A stretch of DNA of 64,000 bases from Micropruina glycogenica (GCF_900289045.1 NZ_LT985188.1:2542001-2606000), one strand, 5' to 3'; numbered from the stretch's first letter, positions 42,837-53,434 are shown. Translations and numbers: made by a program. Notes: a model not told the origin generated them from the sequence alone.

Positions 42837-43829
42837 ATGAGCACCACCCTGATCACCGCCGACGAGTTGTACCAGCGCGTCGACCACGTCGTTCCCGCCG
42901 TCGAATGGGCCACGATGGCCGACGACGTGAACGCCATCATGCGCCTGAAGGCCGAGCGCAACGCCGTGATCCTCGCCCACAACTACATGCGCCCCGAGAT
43001 CTTTCACGGCATCTCTGACATCGTCGGCGACTCGCTCGCGCTGGCCCGCGAGGCCACCACGGTCGAGGCCGACGTGATCGTGCTGGCCGGCGTGCACTTC
43101 ATGGCCGAGACCGCCAAGCTGCTCAACCCCAGCAAGACCGTGCTGATCCCCGACCTGCGCTCCGGCTGCTCGCTGGCCGAGTCGATCACCCCCGAACAGG
43201 TACGCGAACTGCGCCGCCAGCACCCCGGCGTGCCCGTGGTCACCTACGTGAACACCTCGGCGGCCGTGAAGGCCGAGAGCGACATCTGCATCACCTCGGG
43301 CAACGCGGTGCACATCATCGAGAGCCTGGGCGTGCCCGAGGTGATCTTCATTCCCGACCAGTTCCTGGCCGCCAACGTGGCCCGGCAGACCGGCGTCAAG
43401 GTGATCACCCACCCGGGCGCCTGCGAGGTGCACGAACGGTTCACCCCGCTCGACATTCGCCAGGTGCGGGCCGACTACCCCGACGGCGTCACCGTGCTCG
43501 CCCACCCCGAATGCCCGCCCGAGGTGGTCGATGAGGCCGACTTCGCCGGCTCGACCGCCCAGATGATCAACTTCGTGGCGCAGCAGCGGCCGCAGCGGGT
43601 CGCGCTGATCACCGAGTGCTCGATGAGCGACAACGTGGCCCAGCAGTACCCCGACGTCGAGTTCGTGCGGCCCTGCAATCTGTGCCCGCACATGAAGCGC
43701 AACACGCTGGCCAAGATTCGCCACTCGCTCGAGACGATGACCCACGAGGTCACCATCGACCCAGAGGTGGCCGATCGCGCCCGGGCGTCGGTCGAGCGCA
43801 TGCTCGCGGTGGGGGCTCCGCCGAAATGA
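42837..43829 (+). CDS. nadA: Quinolinate synthase
   Basis: The 330-residue 4Fe-4S enzyme condenses iminoaspartate with dihydroxyacetone phosphate to quinolinate. Visible family features are NAVILAHNYM, DLRSGCSLAESI, SGNAVHIIES, HPECPPEVV and NLCPHMKRNTL, which include the three cluster cysteines. It is the first gene of nadABC, preceded by GAGGAGG and by a perfect inverted repeat. The stop overlaps nadB (ATGA). Confidence 0.97.
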   Translation: MSTTLITADELYQRVDHVVPAVEWATMADDVNAIMRLKAERNAVILAHNYMRPEIFHGISDIVGDSLALAREATTVEADVIVLAGVHFMAETAKLLNPSKTVLIPDLRSGCSLAESITPEQVRELRRQHPGVPVVTYVNTSAAVKAESDICITSGNAVHIIESLGVPEVIFIPDQFLAANVARQTGVKVITHPGACEVHERFTPLDIRQVRADYPDGVTVLAHPECPPEVVDEADFAGSTAQMINFVAQQRPQRVALITECSMSDNVAQQYPDVEFVRPCNLCPHMKRNTLAKIRHSLETMTHEVTIDPEVADRARASVERMLAVGAPPK

Positions 43830-45349
43830 ACCAGACGCGCACCGAGGTCGTCGCCGACGGCCCCGTCATCATCGGCGGCGGACTGGCCGGCCTGAGCTGT
43901 GCCATCGAACTGTCGCCCGCACGCTGCATCGTGTTGTCGGCCGGTGCGATCAGCACCGGCACGTCCACCGGGTGGGCCCAGGGCGGAGTGGCCGCGGCCG
44001 TCGGGCCCGACGACTCGCCGGCCGACCACACCGCCGACACCCTGGCCGCGGGGGCGGGCCTGTGCGACGAAAGTGTCGTCCGGGCCATCACCGAGGCTGG
44101 CCCCGAAGCCATCGAGTGGCTGGCCGCGCAGGGCACCCGTTGGGACCGCAACCCCGACGGCTCGCTCAAACTCGGCCTCGAAGGCGCGCACGGACGCCGC
44201 CGCATCGTGCACGCGGGCGGTGACGGCACGGGTGCCGAACTGCTGCGCACCGTGGTCGACAAGGCGCGCACATGTGAGTCCGTCTCACTGTGGGACCACT
44301 CCCCCGCCACCCGCATCGTGACCGAAGACGGACGGGTGGCCGGTGTCGAGGTCAGCACCCCGGCCGGGCCCGTGCTGCTGCGCACCCCAGCCGTGGTGCT
44401 GAGCACCGGCGGCGTGGGCGGGCTGTACCGTCACACCACCAACCCGCTCAGCTCGCGCGGCCAGGGTCTGGCGCTGGCCTTTCGGGCCGGCGCGGTGCTG
44501 CGCGACGTCGAGATGGTGCAGTTTCACCCCACCGCGCTCGATGTGGCGATCGACCCGATGCCGCTGGTCAGCGAGGCGGTGCGCGGCGAGGGCGCCATCA
44601 TCGTCAACGAGCGCGGCGAATGGGTGCTGGCCAACCCGCTGAGCGCTCGCGACGTGGTGAGCCGCGCCGAGTGGGCCCAGTTGCAGGCCGGGCATCGCGT
44701 CTTTCTCGACGCCCGCACCTCGCCCGGCGAGCGGTTCGCCGAACTGTTCCCGTCGATCAACGCCACCGCGCTCACCGCCGGCCTCGACCCCACCCGCGAC
44801 CTGCTGCCCGTGCGGCCCGCCGCGCACTACCACATGGGTGGTGTGCTGGTTGACCTGGCCGGACGCACCACCGTGCCCGGCCTCTACGCCGCAGGCGAAG
44901 TGGCCTCGACCGGTCTGCACGGCGCCAACCGGCTGGCGTCCAACTCGCTGCTCGAAGCCGTGGTCTGCGGACGCTGGGTCGCGCAGCGATTGAAGGCCGA
45001 ACTCGGCACCGACGCGTCCGTGCCCGACGTGGCCGGCCGGCACTGGGCCGACGAGAAGTGGCACCCCGAAGAGCCGGTGATCGACCACCTGCGGGGCATC
45101 GTGAGCACCTGGGTCGGCGTGCTGCGCGACGCCGAGGGCCTGCAGCAGGCTCTTGAGGACCTGCTGCCGTACGTGGCCAACGACACCGGCCTGGTCGGTT
45201 ATCTGGTCGCCCGGGCCGCCCTGGCGCGCACCGAGTCGCGCGGGGCCCACACCCGCACCGACTTCGCCGGTCAGGTCGAGGCCCGGCACACCCTGCTGTC
45301 GCTGGCCGACCTGCCCGAACTGGCCGAACGCGAAGCGGTGCCGGCATGA
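43826..45349 (+). CDS. nadB: L-aspartate oxidase
   Basis: The 507-residue FAD enzyme oxidises L-aspartate to iminoaspartate for NadA. It has the dinucleotide motif IIGGGLAGLSCA at the N-terminus, STGWAQGGVAAAVGPDDS, MVQFHPTAL, RAAHYHMGGVLVD and GEVASTGLHGANRLASNSL. The ATG at 43826 overlaps the nadA stop by four bases; the open frame extends upstream inside nadA. It also overlaps nadC by four bases. Confidence 0.96.
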   Translation: MNQTRTEVVADGPVIIGGGLAGLSCAIELSPARCIVLSAGAISTGTSTGWAQGGVAAAVGPDDSPADHTADTLAAGAGLCDESVVRAITEAGPEAIEWLAAQGTRWDRNPDGSLKLGLEGAHGRRRIVHAGGDGTGAELLRTVVDKARTCESVSLWDHSPATRIVTEDGRVAGVEVSTPAGPVLLRTPAVVLSTGGVGGLYRHTTNPLSSRGQGLALAFRAGAVLRDVEMVQFHPTALDVAIDPMPLVSEAVRGEGAIIVNERGEWVLANPLSARDVVSRAEWAQLQAGHRVFLDARTSPGERFAELFPSINATALTAGLDPTRDLLPVRPAAHYHMGGVLVDLAGRTTVPGLYAAGEVASTGLHGANRLASNSLLEAVVCGRWVAQRLKAELGTDASVPDVAGRHWADEKWHPEEPVIDHLRGIVSTWVGVLRDAEGLQQALEDLLPYVANDTGLVGYLVARAALARTESRGAHTRTDFAGQVEARHTLLSLADLPELAEREAVPA

Positions 45350-46191
45350 GGGCCCTACCCGAGTTGGTGATCGAACCCCTGGTGCGAGCCGCACTGCTCG
45401 AAGACCTGGGCCGTGCCGGTGACGTGACCACCGACAGCATCATTGCGGCCGACGCGCGCGCCACCGTGCAACTCGTCTCGCGCGAATCGGGCGTGGTGGC
45501 CGGCCTGCCGCTGGCGGTGCTGGCCTGGCGCCTGGTCGACCCGCGCATCACCGTCGAGGTGCACCTGCCCGACGGCTCGCGGGTCGAGCCCGGCTCCGTG
45601 ATCGCGACGGCGTGCGGCCCGGCACGCGGGCTGCTCACCGGCGAACGCGTGGCGCTCAACTTTCTGGGCCACCTGTCGGGGGTGGCCACCGGCACCGCGA
45701 CCATCGCCGACGCCATCGCGCACACCCACGCCCAGGTGGCCGACACCCGCAAGACCATTCCGGGGCTGCGGGCGCTGCAGAAGTACGCGGTGCGCTGCGG
45801 CGGCGGCGCCAACCACCGCTTGGGCCTCGACGACGCGGTGCTGATCAAAGACAACCACATCGCCGTCGCGGGGGGCGTCCGTCAAGCGGTCGAGGCAGCG
45901 AAGGCGTCCGTGGGGCACCTGGTGAAGATCGAGGTCGAGGTCGACTCGCTCGCCATGCTGGCCGAACTGCTCGAGGTGGGCGCCGACGTGGTGCTGCTCG
46001 ACAACATGGGGCCTCACCTGCTGCGCGAGGCGGTCGCGATGGTCGATGGACGCATGGTCACCGAGGCGTCCGGACGCATCACACCAGAGACCGCCGTGCC
46101 GATCGCCGAGGCGGGGGTCGACCTGATCAGCGTCGGCTGGCTCACCCACAGCGCAAAGGTGTTGGACGTCGGCCTCGACCACGTGGCGTAA
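45346..46191 (+). CDS. nadC: Nicotinate-nucleotide pyrophosphorylase (carboxylating)
   Basis: The 281-residue quinolinate phosphoribosyltransferase makes nicotinate mononucleotide from quinolinate and PRPP. Motifs are [65 protein letters not shown] and IEVEVDS. It ends the nadABC operon; 41 bases follow before the PFK gene. Confidence 0.96.
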   Translation: MRALPELVIEPLVRAALLEDLGRAGDVTTDSIIAADARATVQLVSRESGVVAGLPLAVLAWRLVDPRITVEVHLPDGSRVEPGSVIATACGPARGLLTGERVALNFLGHLSGVATGTATIADAIAHTHAQVADTRKTIPGLRALQKYAVRCGGGANHRLGLDDAVLIKDNHIAVAGGVRQAVEAAKASVGHLVKIEVEVDSLAMLAELLEVGADVVLLDNMGPHLLREAVAMVDGRMVTEASGRITPETAVPIAEAGVDLISVGWLTHSAKVLDVGLDHVA

Positions 46192-46232
46192 CCGGCAGAC
46201 TGAGGCCACCACGCGGCATTTCAGGAGGCATC

Positions 46233-47360
46233 ATGGCCAAGGCCAAGAAGGTCGGCATTCTCACCGCTGGCGGCGACAGCCCCGCGCTCAACGCCACCAT
46301 TCGTGGCTTCGGCAAGACCGCCATGGGCCAGTACGGCATCGAACTGATCGGATTCCGCGACGGCGTCACGGGCTTGGTCGAGAACAGGTTCACCGAACTC
46401 GACGGACGTGCGCTGTCGGGCATTCTCACCGTGGGCGGCACGATTCTGGGCACCTCGCGCGACAAGGTGCACAAGTTTCCGACCGCCGACGGCCCGGTCG
46501 ACATGGTGCCCACCGTGGTCGAGAACTACGAGAAAGACGGCCTCGACGCCCTGATCATGTTGGGCGGCGGCGGCACGGCCAAGAACGCGATGCGCCTGGT
46601 GGACGCCGGGTTGAACGTGATTCACCTGCCCAAGACGATCGACAACGACATCGCGATGACCGACACCACGTTCGGCTTCGCTACCGCCCTCGAGATCGCC
46701 ACCGAGGCCATCGACCGGCTGCACTCGACGGCGCACAGCCATCACCGCATCATCCTGACCGAGATCATGGGTCACAAGGCGGGTTGGCTCACCCTGGGTG
46801 CGGGCATCGCGGGCGGTGCCGACATCATTCTGATTCCCGAGATTCCCTACACGGTCGATTCGGTGGTGTCCACCATCAAGCAGCGCACCGAACGTGGGCT
46901 GAACTTCTCGGTGGTGGCGGTCGCCGAAGGGGCCCGCGACGTCGAAGACACCGCCGACTACGAGGCGGCCCACCTGCTGTACAAGAACGCCAGGACGCCC
47001 GAATCGAAGGGCGCGGCCCGCACCCACCTGAACAACGTGGAACATTCCCAGCGCGAGCACACCTTCAAGCTGGCCAACCAACTGGAGGCGGCCACCGGCC
47101 TGGAGGCCCGGGTGACGATTCTGGGCTACGTGCAGCGCGGCGGCACCCCCTCGGCGGGCGACCGGCTGCTGGCCACCCGGCTGGGCGCCGCCGCGGCCGA
47201 CCTGGTGGCGGCCGGTGATTTCGGCTACATGGTGGCGGCCCGCGGCGACGGCACCGAGCCGGTGCCGCTCACAGAGGTGGCCGGCAAGGTGAAGCTGGTG
47301 CCGCTCGACCACGACTGGGTGAGCGCGGCACGAAAGGTGGGCACCGGGCTGGGCGACTGA
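46233..47360 (+). CDS. 6-phosphofructokinase, PPi-type or atypical
   Basis: The 375-residue enzyme of the PfkA superfamily has [43 protein letters not shown] and the fructose-6-phosphate site region LIPEIPY. The donor site is mixed. PKTIDND has the Lys typical of PPi-dependent enzymes where ATP enzymes have Gly, while the GGDGS loop reads GGGGT, losing the Asp but keeping the small residue of ATP enzymes. The phosphoryl donor is therefore uncertain. The ATG follows AGGAGG. An upstream extension of the frame overlaps nadC and is not used. Confidence 0.88.
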   Translation: MAKAKKVGILTAGGDSPALNATIRGFGKTAMGQYGIELIGFRDGVTGLVENRFTELDGRALSGILTVGGTILGTSRDKVHKFPTADGPVDMVPTVVENYEKDGLDALIMLGGGGTAKNAMRLVDAGLNVIHLPKTIDNDIAMTDTTFGFATALEIATEAIDRLHSTAHSHHRIILTEIMGHKAGWLTLGAGIAGGADIILIPEIPYTVDSVVSTIKQRTERGLNFSVVAVAEGARDVEDTADYEAAHLLYKNARTPESKGAARTHLNNVEHSQREHTFKLANQLEAATGLEARVTILGYVQRGGTPSAGDRLLATRLGAAAADLVAAGDFGYMVAARGDGTEPVPLTEVAGKVKLVPLDHDWVSAARKVGTGLGD

Positions 47361-47387
47361 GTCGTCCGAGGCCGTTAGCATTCGAGC

Positions 47388-48044
47388 GTGACCGACGTTG
47401 GCCGCTACCTGGCCGGGCTGTTCGAACTGATCGCCCGCGCCTACCGCCTCGATCCGGCGGCGCTGACCTGGGTGCGCGACCAGCCGTACTCGATCTGGCT
47501 GACCATCGGCGTCGCACTGCTGGCGGGCATCTCGATGATGACCGGGCACGCGGTGGTGCTGCTGGTGAACCGCATTCATGGCTGGCGGTTCGTGGCCGGG
47601 CTGGTGCTCACCTCGATGTGGCTGGTGGTTCTGCACGGGGTCGAGTCGCTGCTGCTGTGGGGGCTGGGTTCGTGGTGGGCCGGACGCGACGTGTCGTACG
47701 TCACCGTGCTCACCGGCGTGCTGGTGTCGACGGCCCCGCAGATCTGGGGCTTTCTGGTACTGATCCCCTACCTGGGTAGTGCCATCGGACGATTGCTGTC
47801 GGCGTGGAGCGCGGTGTGCCTCTGGGCTGTGACGGCCACCACCTTCGGCCTCGGACGGTGGCCGGCGCTGCTGCTGGTCGGCGTGGCGTGGCTGGTGATG
47901 TACCTGCTGTCGCTGTTCGTGTCGCCGCTGATCACCCGTGGCGTCGCGGCGCTGTTCCAGCGGGTGTTCGGACGACAGTTCCACGTGTCGGGCGCCGACG
48001 TGCTGAACGGTCGTCCGCTGCTGACCACGGAGGTGCTGGCGTGA
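47388..48044 (+). CDS. Integral membrane protein of unknown function
   Basis: The 218-residue protein has about five hydrophobic helices (SIWLTIGVALLAGISMM, FVAGLVLTSMWLVVL, VSTAPQIWGFLVLI and others). The GTG at 47388 lies 27 bases after the PFK stop. It is tightly linked to the next gene by a GTGA overlap, so the two probably act together. No family was recognised with confidence; a Yip1-like fold is possible. Confidence 0.65.
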   Translation: MTDVGRYLAGLFELIARAYRLDPAALTWVRDQPYSIWLTIGVALLAGISMMTGHAVVLLVNRIHGWRFVAGLVLTSMWLVVLHGVESLLLWGLGSWWAGRDVSYVTVLTGVLVSTAPQIWGFLVLIPYLGSAIGRLLSAWSAVCLWAVTATTFGLGRWPALLLVGVAWLVMYLLSLFVSPLITRGVAALFQRVFGRQFHVSGADVLNGRPLLTTEVLA

Positions 48045-49006
48045 TCCTCGGTGACCTGTTGATTCTCGTGGTGGCACTGCTGGTGGCCGCGCTGGTGCTG
48101 GCTCCGCTGGAGTCGTTGTACTGGTGGGCCACGCGCGGAGCCGAAGAGACCGAGACGGTGCCTGCGCCACTCGACAAGCCAGAGGCGGCCAAGGCGCTGG
48201 CCGCAGGGCTGGTCGCACCCGAGGGGCAACGGCGCAAGTTCCTGGTCTATCTGTCGGGCATCGGCGCCCTGGCCGCCAAGGACGTGCCCGAAGAGGAGTT
48301 TCCGTTCGTGCAGGATCTGCACGATCGGCTGGAGGAGTACACCGTCATCGACGACGTCTTTCCCTATGCCGTCGACAACCGCGGCCTGACCGCCGAGCGC
48401 ATTCTCGGCAGGATGTGGCGCTGGCTCGAAAAGGTGCGGCTGAAGAACCCCAACGCGCTGCTGGCGGTGCTGATCAACCTGCGCAACCTGATGCAGTTGT
48501 TCGTGTGCGCCGATCGCCGTTACGGCCCCACCTACAACATGGGCACCGCGGGCGAGATCCACCGGTCGCTGGTGCGCCACGGGCATCGTCCGGGCAGTGA
48601 CGACGAGGTGGTGCTGCTGGGCTGGAGCGGCGGCGGGCAGATCGCGCTCGGCGCCGCCTGGTACCTCGAAGCGATGGGGCTGAAGGTGTCGGTGCTGTCG
48701 CTGGGGGGCATGCTGTCGGACGACATCGCCCTGGCTCGCATCGACCACCTGTGGCACCTGTACGGCACCAAGGACTTTCTGCAGGCCTCCGGCAAGCTGT
48801 TGTTCGCAGGGCGCTGGCCCGCGGCCAAGAAGTCGCCGTGGAACGAGGCGCTGGCCCAGGGCAAGATCTCGATGATCGAACTCGGCCCGTACAACCACAA
48901 CGTGAAAGAGCACTACTTCGACTACGAGTCCAAGCTGCCCAGCGGCACCAGCTACGCCGGCCACGTGATCGACACCATCGAGGGCATTCTCGAACCGCAG
49001 GCCTGA
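48041..49006 (+). CDS. Membrane-anchored alpha/beta-hydrolase-like protein
   Basis: The 321-residue protein starts with one transmembrane segment (LLILVVALLVAALVLAPLES). A cytoplasmic or extracytoplasmic domain follows, with the nucleophile-elbow-like GWSGGGQIALGAA (Gly-x-Ser-x-Gly) around residue 193 and HVIDTIEG near the C-terminus. The substrate is unknown. The GTG at 48041 overlaps the upstream stop (GTGA), indicating coupled translation with the membrane protein gene. Confidence 0.68.
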   Translation: MILGDLLILVVALLVAALVLAPLESLYWWATRGAEETETVPAPLDKPEAAKALAAGLVAPEGQRRKFLVYLSGIGALAAKDVPEEEFPFVQDLHDRLEEYTVIDDVFPYAVDNRGLTAERILGRMWRWLEKVRLKNPNALLAVLINLRNLMQLFVCADRRYGPTYNMGTAGEIHRSLVRHGHRPGSDDEVVLLGWSGGGQIALGAAWYLEAMGLKVSVLSLGGMLSDDIALARIDHLWHLYGTKDFLQASGKLLFAGRWPAAKKSPWNEALAQGKISMIELGPYNHNVKEHYFDYESKLPSGTSYAGHVIDTIEGILEPQA

Positions 49007-49091
49007 GCAACGCCGCGGCCGGCTCTGCCCACTGCGGCGGGGGCAACGCCAGTACCTGTCAGAACCGCACCCGGTGTGATGAGGTGGAGCC

Positions 49092-50105
49092 ATGTACGGA
49101 GCTGTCATTCACGCACCCGGCGACGTTCGCTACGAAGAGCGCGACGAGCCGACCATCATCGACCCCACCGACGCCGTCGTGCGCACCGTTGCCGCGTGTG
49201 TGTGCGGCTCGGATCTGTGGCGCTACCGCGGCATCTCGCCGGTGCCCAAACCAACACCGATCGGGCACGAGTTCTGCGGCTTGGTCGAAGAGGTCGGGTC
49301 AGCGGTCACCAGCGTGAAGCCGGGCGACTTCGTGGTGGGCGGGTTCAACCCCAGCGACAACACCTGCCCGGTGTGCCGCAAGGGCGCCCACGCCAACTGC
49401 CAGCACGGCGACCACTACAACGGCGCCCAGGCCAGCCGCATTCGCATTCCGCAGGCGGACGGCACGCTGCTCGCCACCCCCGGTATGCCCGATGACGACC
49501 TGGTGCCGAGCATTCTGGCCCTCTCGGACGTGATGTGCACAGGCTGGCACGCCGCCGTGAGCGCCGGCGTCGGGCCCGACACCACGGTCGCGGTGGTCGG
49601 CGACGGAGCCGTCGGCTTGTCGGCGGTGCTGGCAGCGGTGCAACTCGGGGCCCCCATGGTGATCGCCATGAGCCGGCACGACGACCGCGCCGCCCTGGCC
49701 CGCGAGTTCGGCGCCACCCACGTGGTGGCCGAGCGCGACGAGGCCGGCGGCGCAGCGGTCAAGGCGCTCACCGACGGCATCGGCGCCGACTGCGTGCTCG
49801 AATGCGTCGGCACCGAGGGCGCTCGCCTGCAGGCCGTCGGCGCCGTTCGTGACGGCGGCAACATCGGCCTCGTGGGCGTACCGCACGGCGACCTGCCGGT
49901 CAACGACCTGTTCTGGCGCAACGTGGGCGTCAAGGGCGGGCCGGCGCACGTGCGGGCATATCTGCCGCACCTGCTCGAACTGGTGCTGACCCGCACGATC
50001 GACCCCGGCAAGGTGTTCGACCTCGAACTGCCGCTGGCTGAGGTGGCCGAGGCCTACGCCGCGATGGACGAGCGCCGCGCGATCAAGGTGCTGCTTCGCC
50101 CTTGA
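49092..50105 (+). CDS. Zinc-dependent alcohol dehydrogenase family protein
   Basis: The 337-residue MDR enzyme has catalytic zinc residues in CVCGSDLWRY and IGHEFCG. A structural-zinc-like Cys cluster is at NTCPVCRKGAHANC, and the NAD(P) motif is VVGDGAVGLSAVLAA. The structural loop shows three cysteines in this segment, one fewer than the classical four. The alcohol or aldehyde substrate is not evident. Its 3' end overlaps the opposite-strand kinase-like gene by 23 bases. Confidence 0.86.
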   Translation: MYGAVIHAPGDVRYEERDEPTIIDPTDAVVRTVAACVCGSDLWRYRGISPVPKPTPIGHEFCGLVEEVGSAVTSVKPGDFVVGGFNPSDNTCPVCRKGAHANCQHGDHYNGAQASRIRIPQADGTLLATPGMPDDDLVPSILALSDVMCTGWHAAVSAGVGPDTTVAVVGDGAVGLSAVLAAVQLGAPMVIAMSRHDDRAALAREFGATHVVAERDEAGGAAVKALTDGIGADCVLECVGTEGARLQAVGAVRDGGNIGLVGVPHGDLPVNDLFWRNVGVKGGPAHVRAYLPHLLELVLTRTIDPGKVFDLELPLAEVAEAYAAMDERRAIKVLLRP

Positions 50106-50691
50106 GGGCGGTCAGGATCACGTCGGCGCAGGTGTCGATGCCCAGGTGACCGCTGTTGAGGCAGAGGTCGTACTCGCGGTAGTCGCCGAACCGGGTGCCG
50201 GTGAAGAACTGCTGGTAGCGGCTGCGGGTCTTGTCCATACGGGCGATGTACTTCTCGGCATCTTTGCTCGGCACGTTGTCGACCTCGACCGCACGGGCGA
50301 TCTTGGCCTGCACGTCGGTGCTGTACACGAACACCGACAGCAACGGCAGCTTGGCCTCACGCAGAACCGAGTCGGCGCAGCGTCCGATGAACACACCGGG
50401 GGCCACCCGCGCCGCCTCGGTGATGGCCTCGGCGATGGCCGAGAACACCCGGTACGGCATGGCCGCGAACTCGGGGTCACTGAACCCCGGAAACGACAGG
50501 TTGAGGTACTGCCCCGCGGCCAGCCGTTCGTCGAAGGCGTCGAGTTGGTTGGCCGGCACGCCTCGCTTGGTGGCGGCCTCTTGCAGCACCGCGGTGTCGT
50601 AGAAGCCGAGCCCGGTGCGTTCACTGATCAGCCGGCCGACCTCGCGGCCGCCACTGCCGAACTCACGGTTGATCACGATCGACCGGTTCAT
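50083..50691 (-). CDS. Cytidylate kinase-like family protein
   Basis: The 202-residue P-loop protein of the Cytidylate_kin2 type has the Walker A-like REFGSGGREVGRLISE, FIGRCADSVLRE and a basic lid region KTRSRYQQFFTGTRFGDYREYDLCLNS. Its true nucleotide substrate is unknown; members differ from the essential CMP kinase. It lies tail-to-tail with the alcohol dehydrogenase gene, sharing 23 bases, and 53 bases from modC. Confidence 0.83.
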   Translation of the reverse strand: MNRSIVINREFGSGGREVGRLISERTGLGFYDTAVLQEAATKRGVPANQLDAFDERLAAGQYLNLSFPGFSDPEFAAMPYRVFSAIAEAITEAARVAPGVFIGRCADSVLREAKLPLLSVFVYSTDVQAKIARAVEVDNVPSKDAEKYIARMDKTRSRYQQFFTGTRFGDYREYDLCLNSGHLGIDTCADVILTALKGEAAP

Positions 50692-50744
50692 CGCGCACCC
50701 CTATCGGTTCGTCGGCCGCCCCGGTGCGGCCTGCGGTTACGACG

Positions 50745-51815
50745 TTACAGCGGGTAGATGGTGACCCCTGCCGCCTTGATCGAATACGTCACCTCACGCC
50801 CGGGGTACAGGTCGAGTTCGGCCACCGACAGCGGCGTCACGTCGGCGGCCAACAGGTGGCCGTGGTGGTCGTCGCCGCGCACCCGCACCAGGTCGCCCAG
50901 CGGTTCGATTTCGGCGATGGTGACCGACAGGTTGTTGCGCGGGCTGCCCTGTTGCGGGTCGGTGAAGATCGACACCCCCGATGGCGCGAACACCGCCGCC
51001 GCCGGCTCGCCCTCACTCGGCGCACCGGGGTCGGCTCTGGTGCCCTGCACCACCAGCCCGGACGCATCGTGCACGGCCCCGTCTGCGAAGCTGCCACGCA
51101 CCAGGTTGAGCCCGGCCAGCCGCGCGGTGAACCGGGTGCGGGGGTGGCGCAGCACCTCGTCGGTGGGCCCCGCTTCGGCCACTCGGCCCTGTTCGAGCAC
51201 CACCACCCGATCGGCCAGCAGCACCGCGTCGAGCAGGTCGTGGGTGACGATGATCGTGGCCTGGTCGACCAGCAGCCTGCGCAGCACACGCCGCAGCAAC
51301 GGCGCCACCGACACGTCGAGCGCGGCCATCGGTTCGTCGAGCAGCAGCAGCCGCGGCCCGGTCGCCAGCGCCCTGGCGATCGCCACGCGCTGCGCCTGCC
51401 CACCCGACAACTGCCCTGGACGACGCGCCGCCAGGTCGCTCACCCCCACCTCGCGGAGCCAGCGCTCTGCGGTGGCCGCCGCCTGCTGCTTGGTGGCCCC
51501 GGCCACCCGTGGCCCGAACGCCACGTTGTCGAGCACGGTGAGGTGCGGGAACAGCAAGGCGTCCTGGGCCAGCAACGCCACCCCCCGGGCGTGCGGCGCC
51601 AGCCAGCGGCGACGGCCCGCACCCAGGTCGAACAGCAGGCGGTCGTCGAGAGCGGCCGACCCGGCGTCGGCGCGTAGCGTGCCCGCGAGCAGGCCCAGCA
51701 GGGTCGACTTGCCCGCACCGTTGGGGCCCAGCACCGCGACCCGCTCCCCCGGCCCCATGCTCAGTTCGACGTCGAACTGCCGCTGCGCGAGCCGAGCCTC
51801 GAAAGTGAGACTCAC
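50745..51815 (-). CDS. modC: Molybdate ABC transporter ATP-binding protein
   Basis: The 356-residue ATPase has Walker [10 protein letters not shown], the signature [15 protein letters not shown], Walker [13 protein letters not shown] and switch His TIIVTHD. A C-terminal TOBE/Mop-type domain (about 290-356) binds oxyanion. It drives molybdate uptake with ModB and ModA. The GTG at 51815 overlaps the modB stop (GTGA). It is the last gene of the modE-like/A/B/C operon. Confidence 0.93.
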   Translation of the reverse strand: MSLTFEARLAQRQFDVELSMGPGERVAVLGPNGAGKSTLLGLLAGTLRADAGSAALDDRLLFDLGAGRRRWLAPHARGVALLAQDALLFPHLTVLDNVAFGPRVAGATKQQAAATAERWLREVGVSDLAARRPGQLSGGQAQRVAIARALATGPRLLLLDEPMAALDVSVAPLLRRVLRRLLVDQATIIVTHDLLDAVLLADRVVVLEQGRVAEAGPTDEVLRHPRTRFTARLAGLNLVRGSFADGAVHDASGLVVQGTRADPGAPSEGEPAAAVFAPSGVSIFTDPQQGSPRNNLSVTIAEIEPLGDLVRVRGDDHHGHLLAADVTPLSVAELDLYPGREVTYSIKAAGVTIYPL

Positions 51816-52621
51816 CGCGCGCCCCGCTCGGCGATGCGGGCGGTGACCACGGTGACCACCACAGCCACCACCACCAGCACCAACGACAGCGCGATGGCGG
51901 CGTCGGGGTCGGTGACCCGCTGCAGGTAGATCTCGAGGGGCAGCGTGCGGGTCACCCCCTGCAGGCTGCCTGCGAAGGTGATGGTGGCCCCGAACTCACC
52001 CAGCGCCCGGGCGAACGACAGCACGGCAGCCGAGGCCAGCCCGGGCATCACCAGGGGCAGCGTGACCCGCCACACCACGGTGCCCGGGCGGGCGCCCAGC
52101 GTGGCCGCCACCAACTCGTAGCGATGCCCGACGGTGCGCAGCGTGCCTTCGAGCGAGACCACCAGAAACGGCAGCGCCACGAAGGTCTGCGCCAGCACCA
52201 CGGCGATGGTCGAGAACGCGATCTGGACGCCCAGTACGTCCATCGCCGGGCCGAGCAGGCCACGCCGTCCGAACGTGTACAACAGCGCGATGCCGCCCAC
52301 CACGGGCGGCAGCACCAGCGGCAGCAACACCACCGAACGCAGCAGGGCCTGGCCGGCGAACCGGTCGCGGGCCAGCACCATGGCCAGCGGCACCCCCAGC
52401 AGTACGCAGACCACCGTCGAGGCCACCGACGTCTGCAGGCTGAGTTGCAGTGCGGCCACCGACGATTCGCTGGTGATGAGCTCGAAGAACCGCGACCAGT
52501 CGAGCCGCAGGGTGAGCGCGAACAGCGGCAAAATCACCAACAGCGCACCGAAGGCCGCCGACACGTACAGCCAGCGCGGCAGACCCGCGTAGGTGCGACC
52601 CATCACCGATCCGCGACCCAT
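51812..52621 (-). CDS. modB: Molybdate ABC transporter permease
   Basis: The 269-residue permease has five to six membrane helices and the EAA-type loop [22 protein letters not shown]. It forms the channel for molybdate. The ATG at 52621 lies seven bases after AGCAGG. A nearly identical copy of the start region (GTGATGGGTCGC) lies 18 bases downstream, giving an alternative ATG at 52603, so the exact start is ambiguous. The stop overlaps modC. Confidence 0.93.
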   Translation of the reverse strand: MGRGSVMGRTYAGLPRWLYVSAAFGALLVILPLFALTLRLDWSRFFELITSESSVAALQLSLQTSVASTVVCVLLGVPLAMVLARDRFAGQALLRSVVLLPLVLPPVVGGIALLYTFGRRGLLGPAMDVLGVQIAFSTIAVVLAQTFVALPFLVVSLEGTLRTVGHRYELVAATLGARPGTVVWRVTLPLVMPGLASAAVLSFARALGEFGATITFAGSLQGVTRTLPLEIYLQRVTDPDAAIALSLVLVVVAVVVTVVTARIAERGAR

Positions 52622-52636
52622 CACCGAACCTGCTTG

Positions 52637-53425
52637 TCAGGCGGCCGGGCCGAAACCGGCTGCCGCGAGCACCTTCTGACCCTCGGCGCTGAGCACCAGG
52701 TCGACGAACTGTAGGCCGAGCGCGGCCTGCGGGCCCTTGGCCAGCGCGACCATCGAGTTGTTGTTGGTCGCCTTGGCCGACTCGTCGAACTCGATGCCCT
52801 TCACGGTGTTGCCGGCGGCCTGCACGTCGGTCTTGTACACCAGGCCCGCGTCCGCCTCACCGGCCTGCACCTTGGCCAGCACGTCGGTGACCGCCTGCTC
52901 TTCGCTGACCGGCGACAAGGTGGTGTTGGTGGCCTGCTCGACCTTCACCGTCGCTGCGCCGCACGGCACCGCGGGTGCGCACACCACCAGTTTGAGGCCC
53001 TTCTTGGTGAGGTCTTTCCACCCGGTGATGCCGGCGGGGTTGTCGGGCGGCACGGCGATCTCGAGTTGGTTGGTCGCGTACAGCTTGGGCTGACCCGACG
53101 CCAGCCCGGCCCCGGTCACGGTGGTCATGTTGGCTTCGTTGGCCGACGCGAACGCATCGGCGGCCGCGCCGTTGACGATCTGTTCGGCGAGGGTCTGAGA
53201 ACCCGCGAAGTTGAACACGACGGTGGTGCCGGGGTGGCTGGCCTCGAACGTCTTGCCGAGCGTGGTGAACGTGCCCTTCATCGACGCCGCGGCGAAGACG
53301 GTGACGGTGGTGGTGCCCGCCGGGGCCGAGGCCGAGGTGGACGCTGCGGGGGTCGACGCACAGCCGACCAGCGACAGCGAGAGGGCCGCGACGGCCGCCG
53401 CGAGAACGGTGAACTTCGTGGGCAT
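52637..53425 (-). CDS. modA: Molybdate-binding lipoprotein
   Basis: The 262-residue periplasmic-type binding protein has a lipoprotein signal ending LVGC, then TVFAAASMKGTFTTLG, VVFNFAGSQTLAEQI and GAAADAFASANEANM, the standard ModA oxyanion-binding pattern. Lipidation tethers it outside the membrane next to ModB. GAGGAGA precedes the ATG. It follows the HTH-Mop gene by nine bases. Confidence 0.94.
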   Translation of the reverse strand: MPTKFTVLAAAVAALSLSLVGCASTPAASTSASAPAGTTTVTVFAAASMKGTFTTLGKTFEASHPGTTVVFNFAGSQTLAEQIVNGAAADAFASANEANMTTVTGAGLASGQPKLYATNQLEIAVPPDNPAGITGWKDLTKKGLKLVVCAPAVPCGAATVKVEQATNTTLSPVSEEQAVTDVLAKVQAGEADAGLVYKTDVQAAGNTVKGIEFDESAKATNNNSMVALAKGPQAALGLQFVDLVLSAEGQKVLAAAGFGPAA

Positions 53426-53434
53426 TGCTTCTCC

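Noticed and set aside
46221-48218. 665-codon minus-strand open frame opposite PFK
   Set aside because: His/Gln/Arg-rich shadow with no motif; PFK and the membrane gene are clear on the plus strand.
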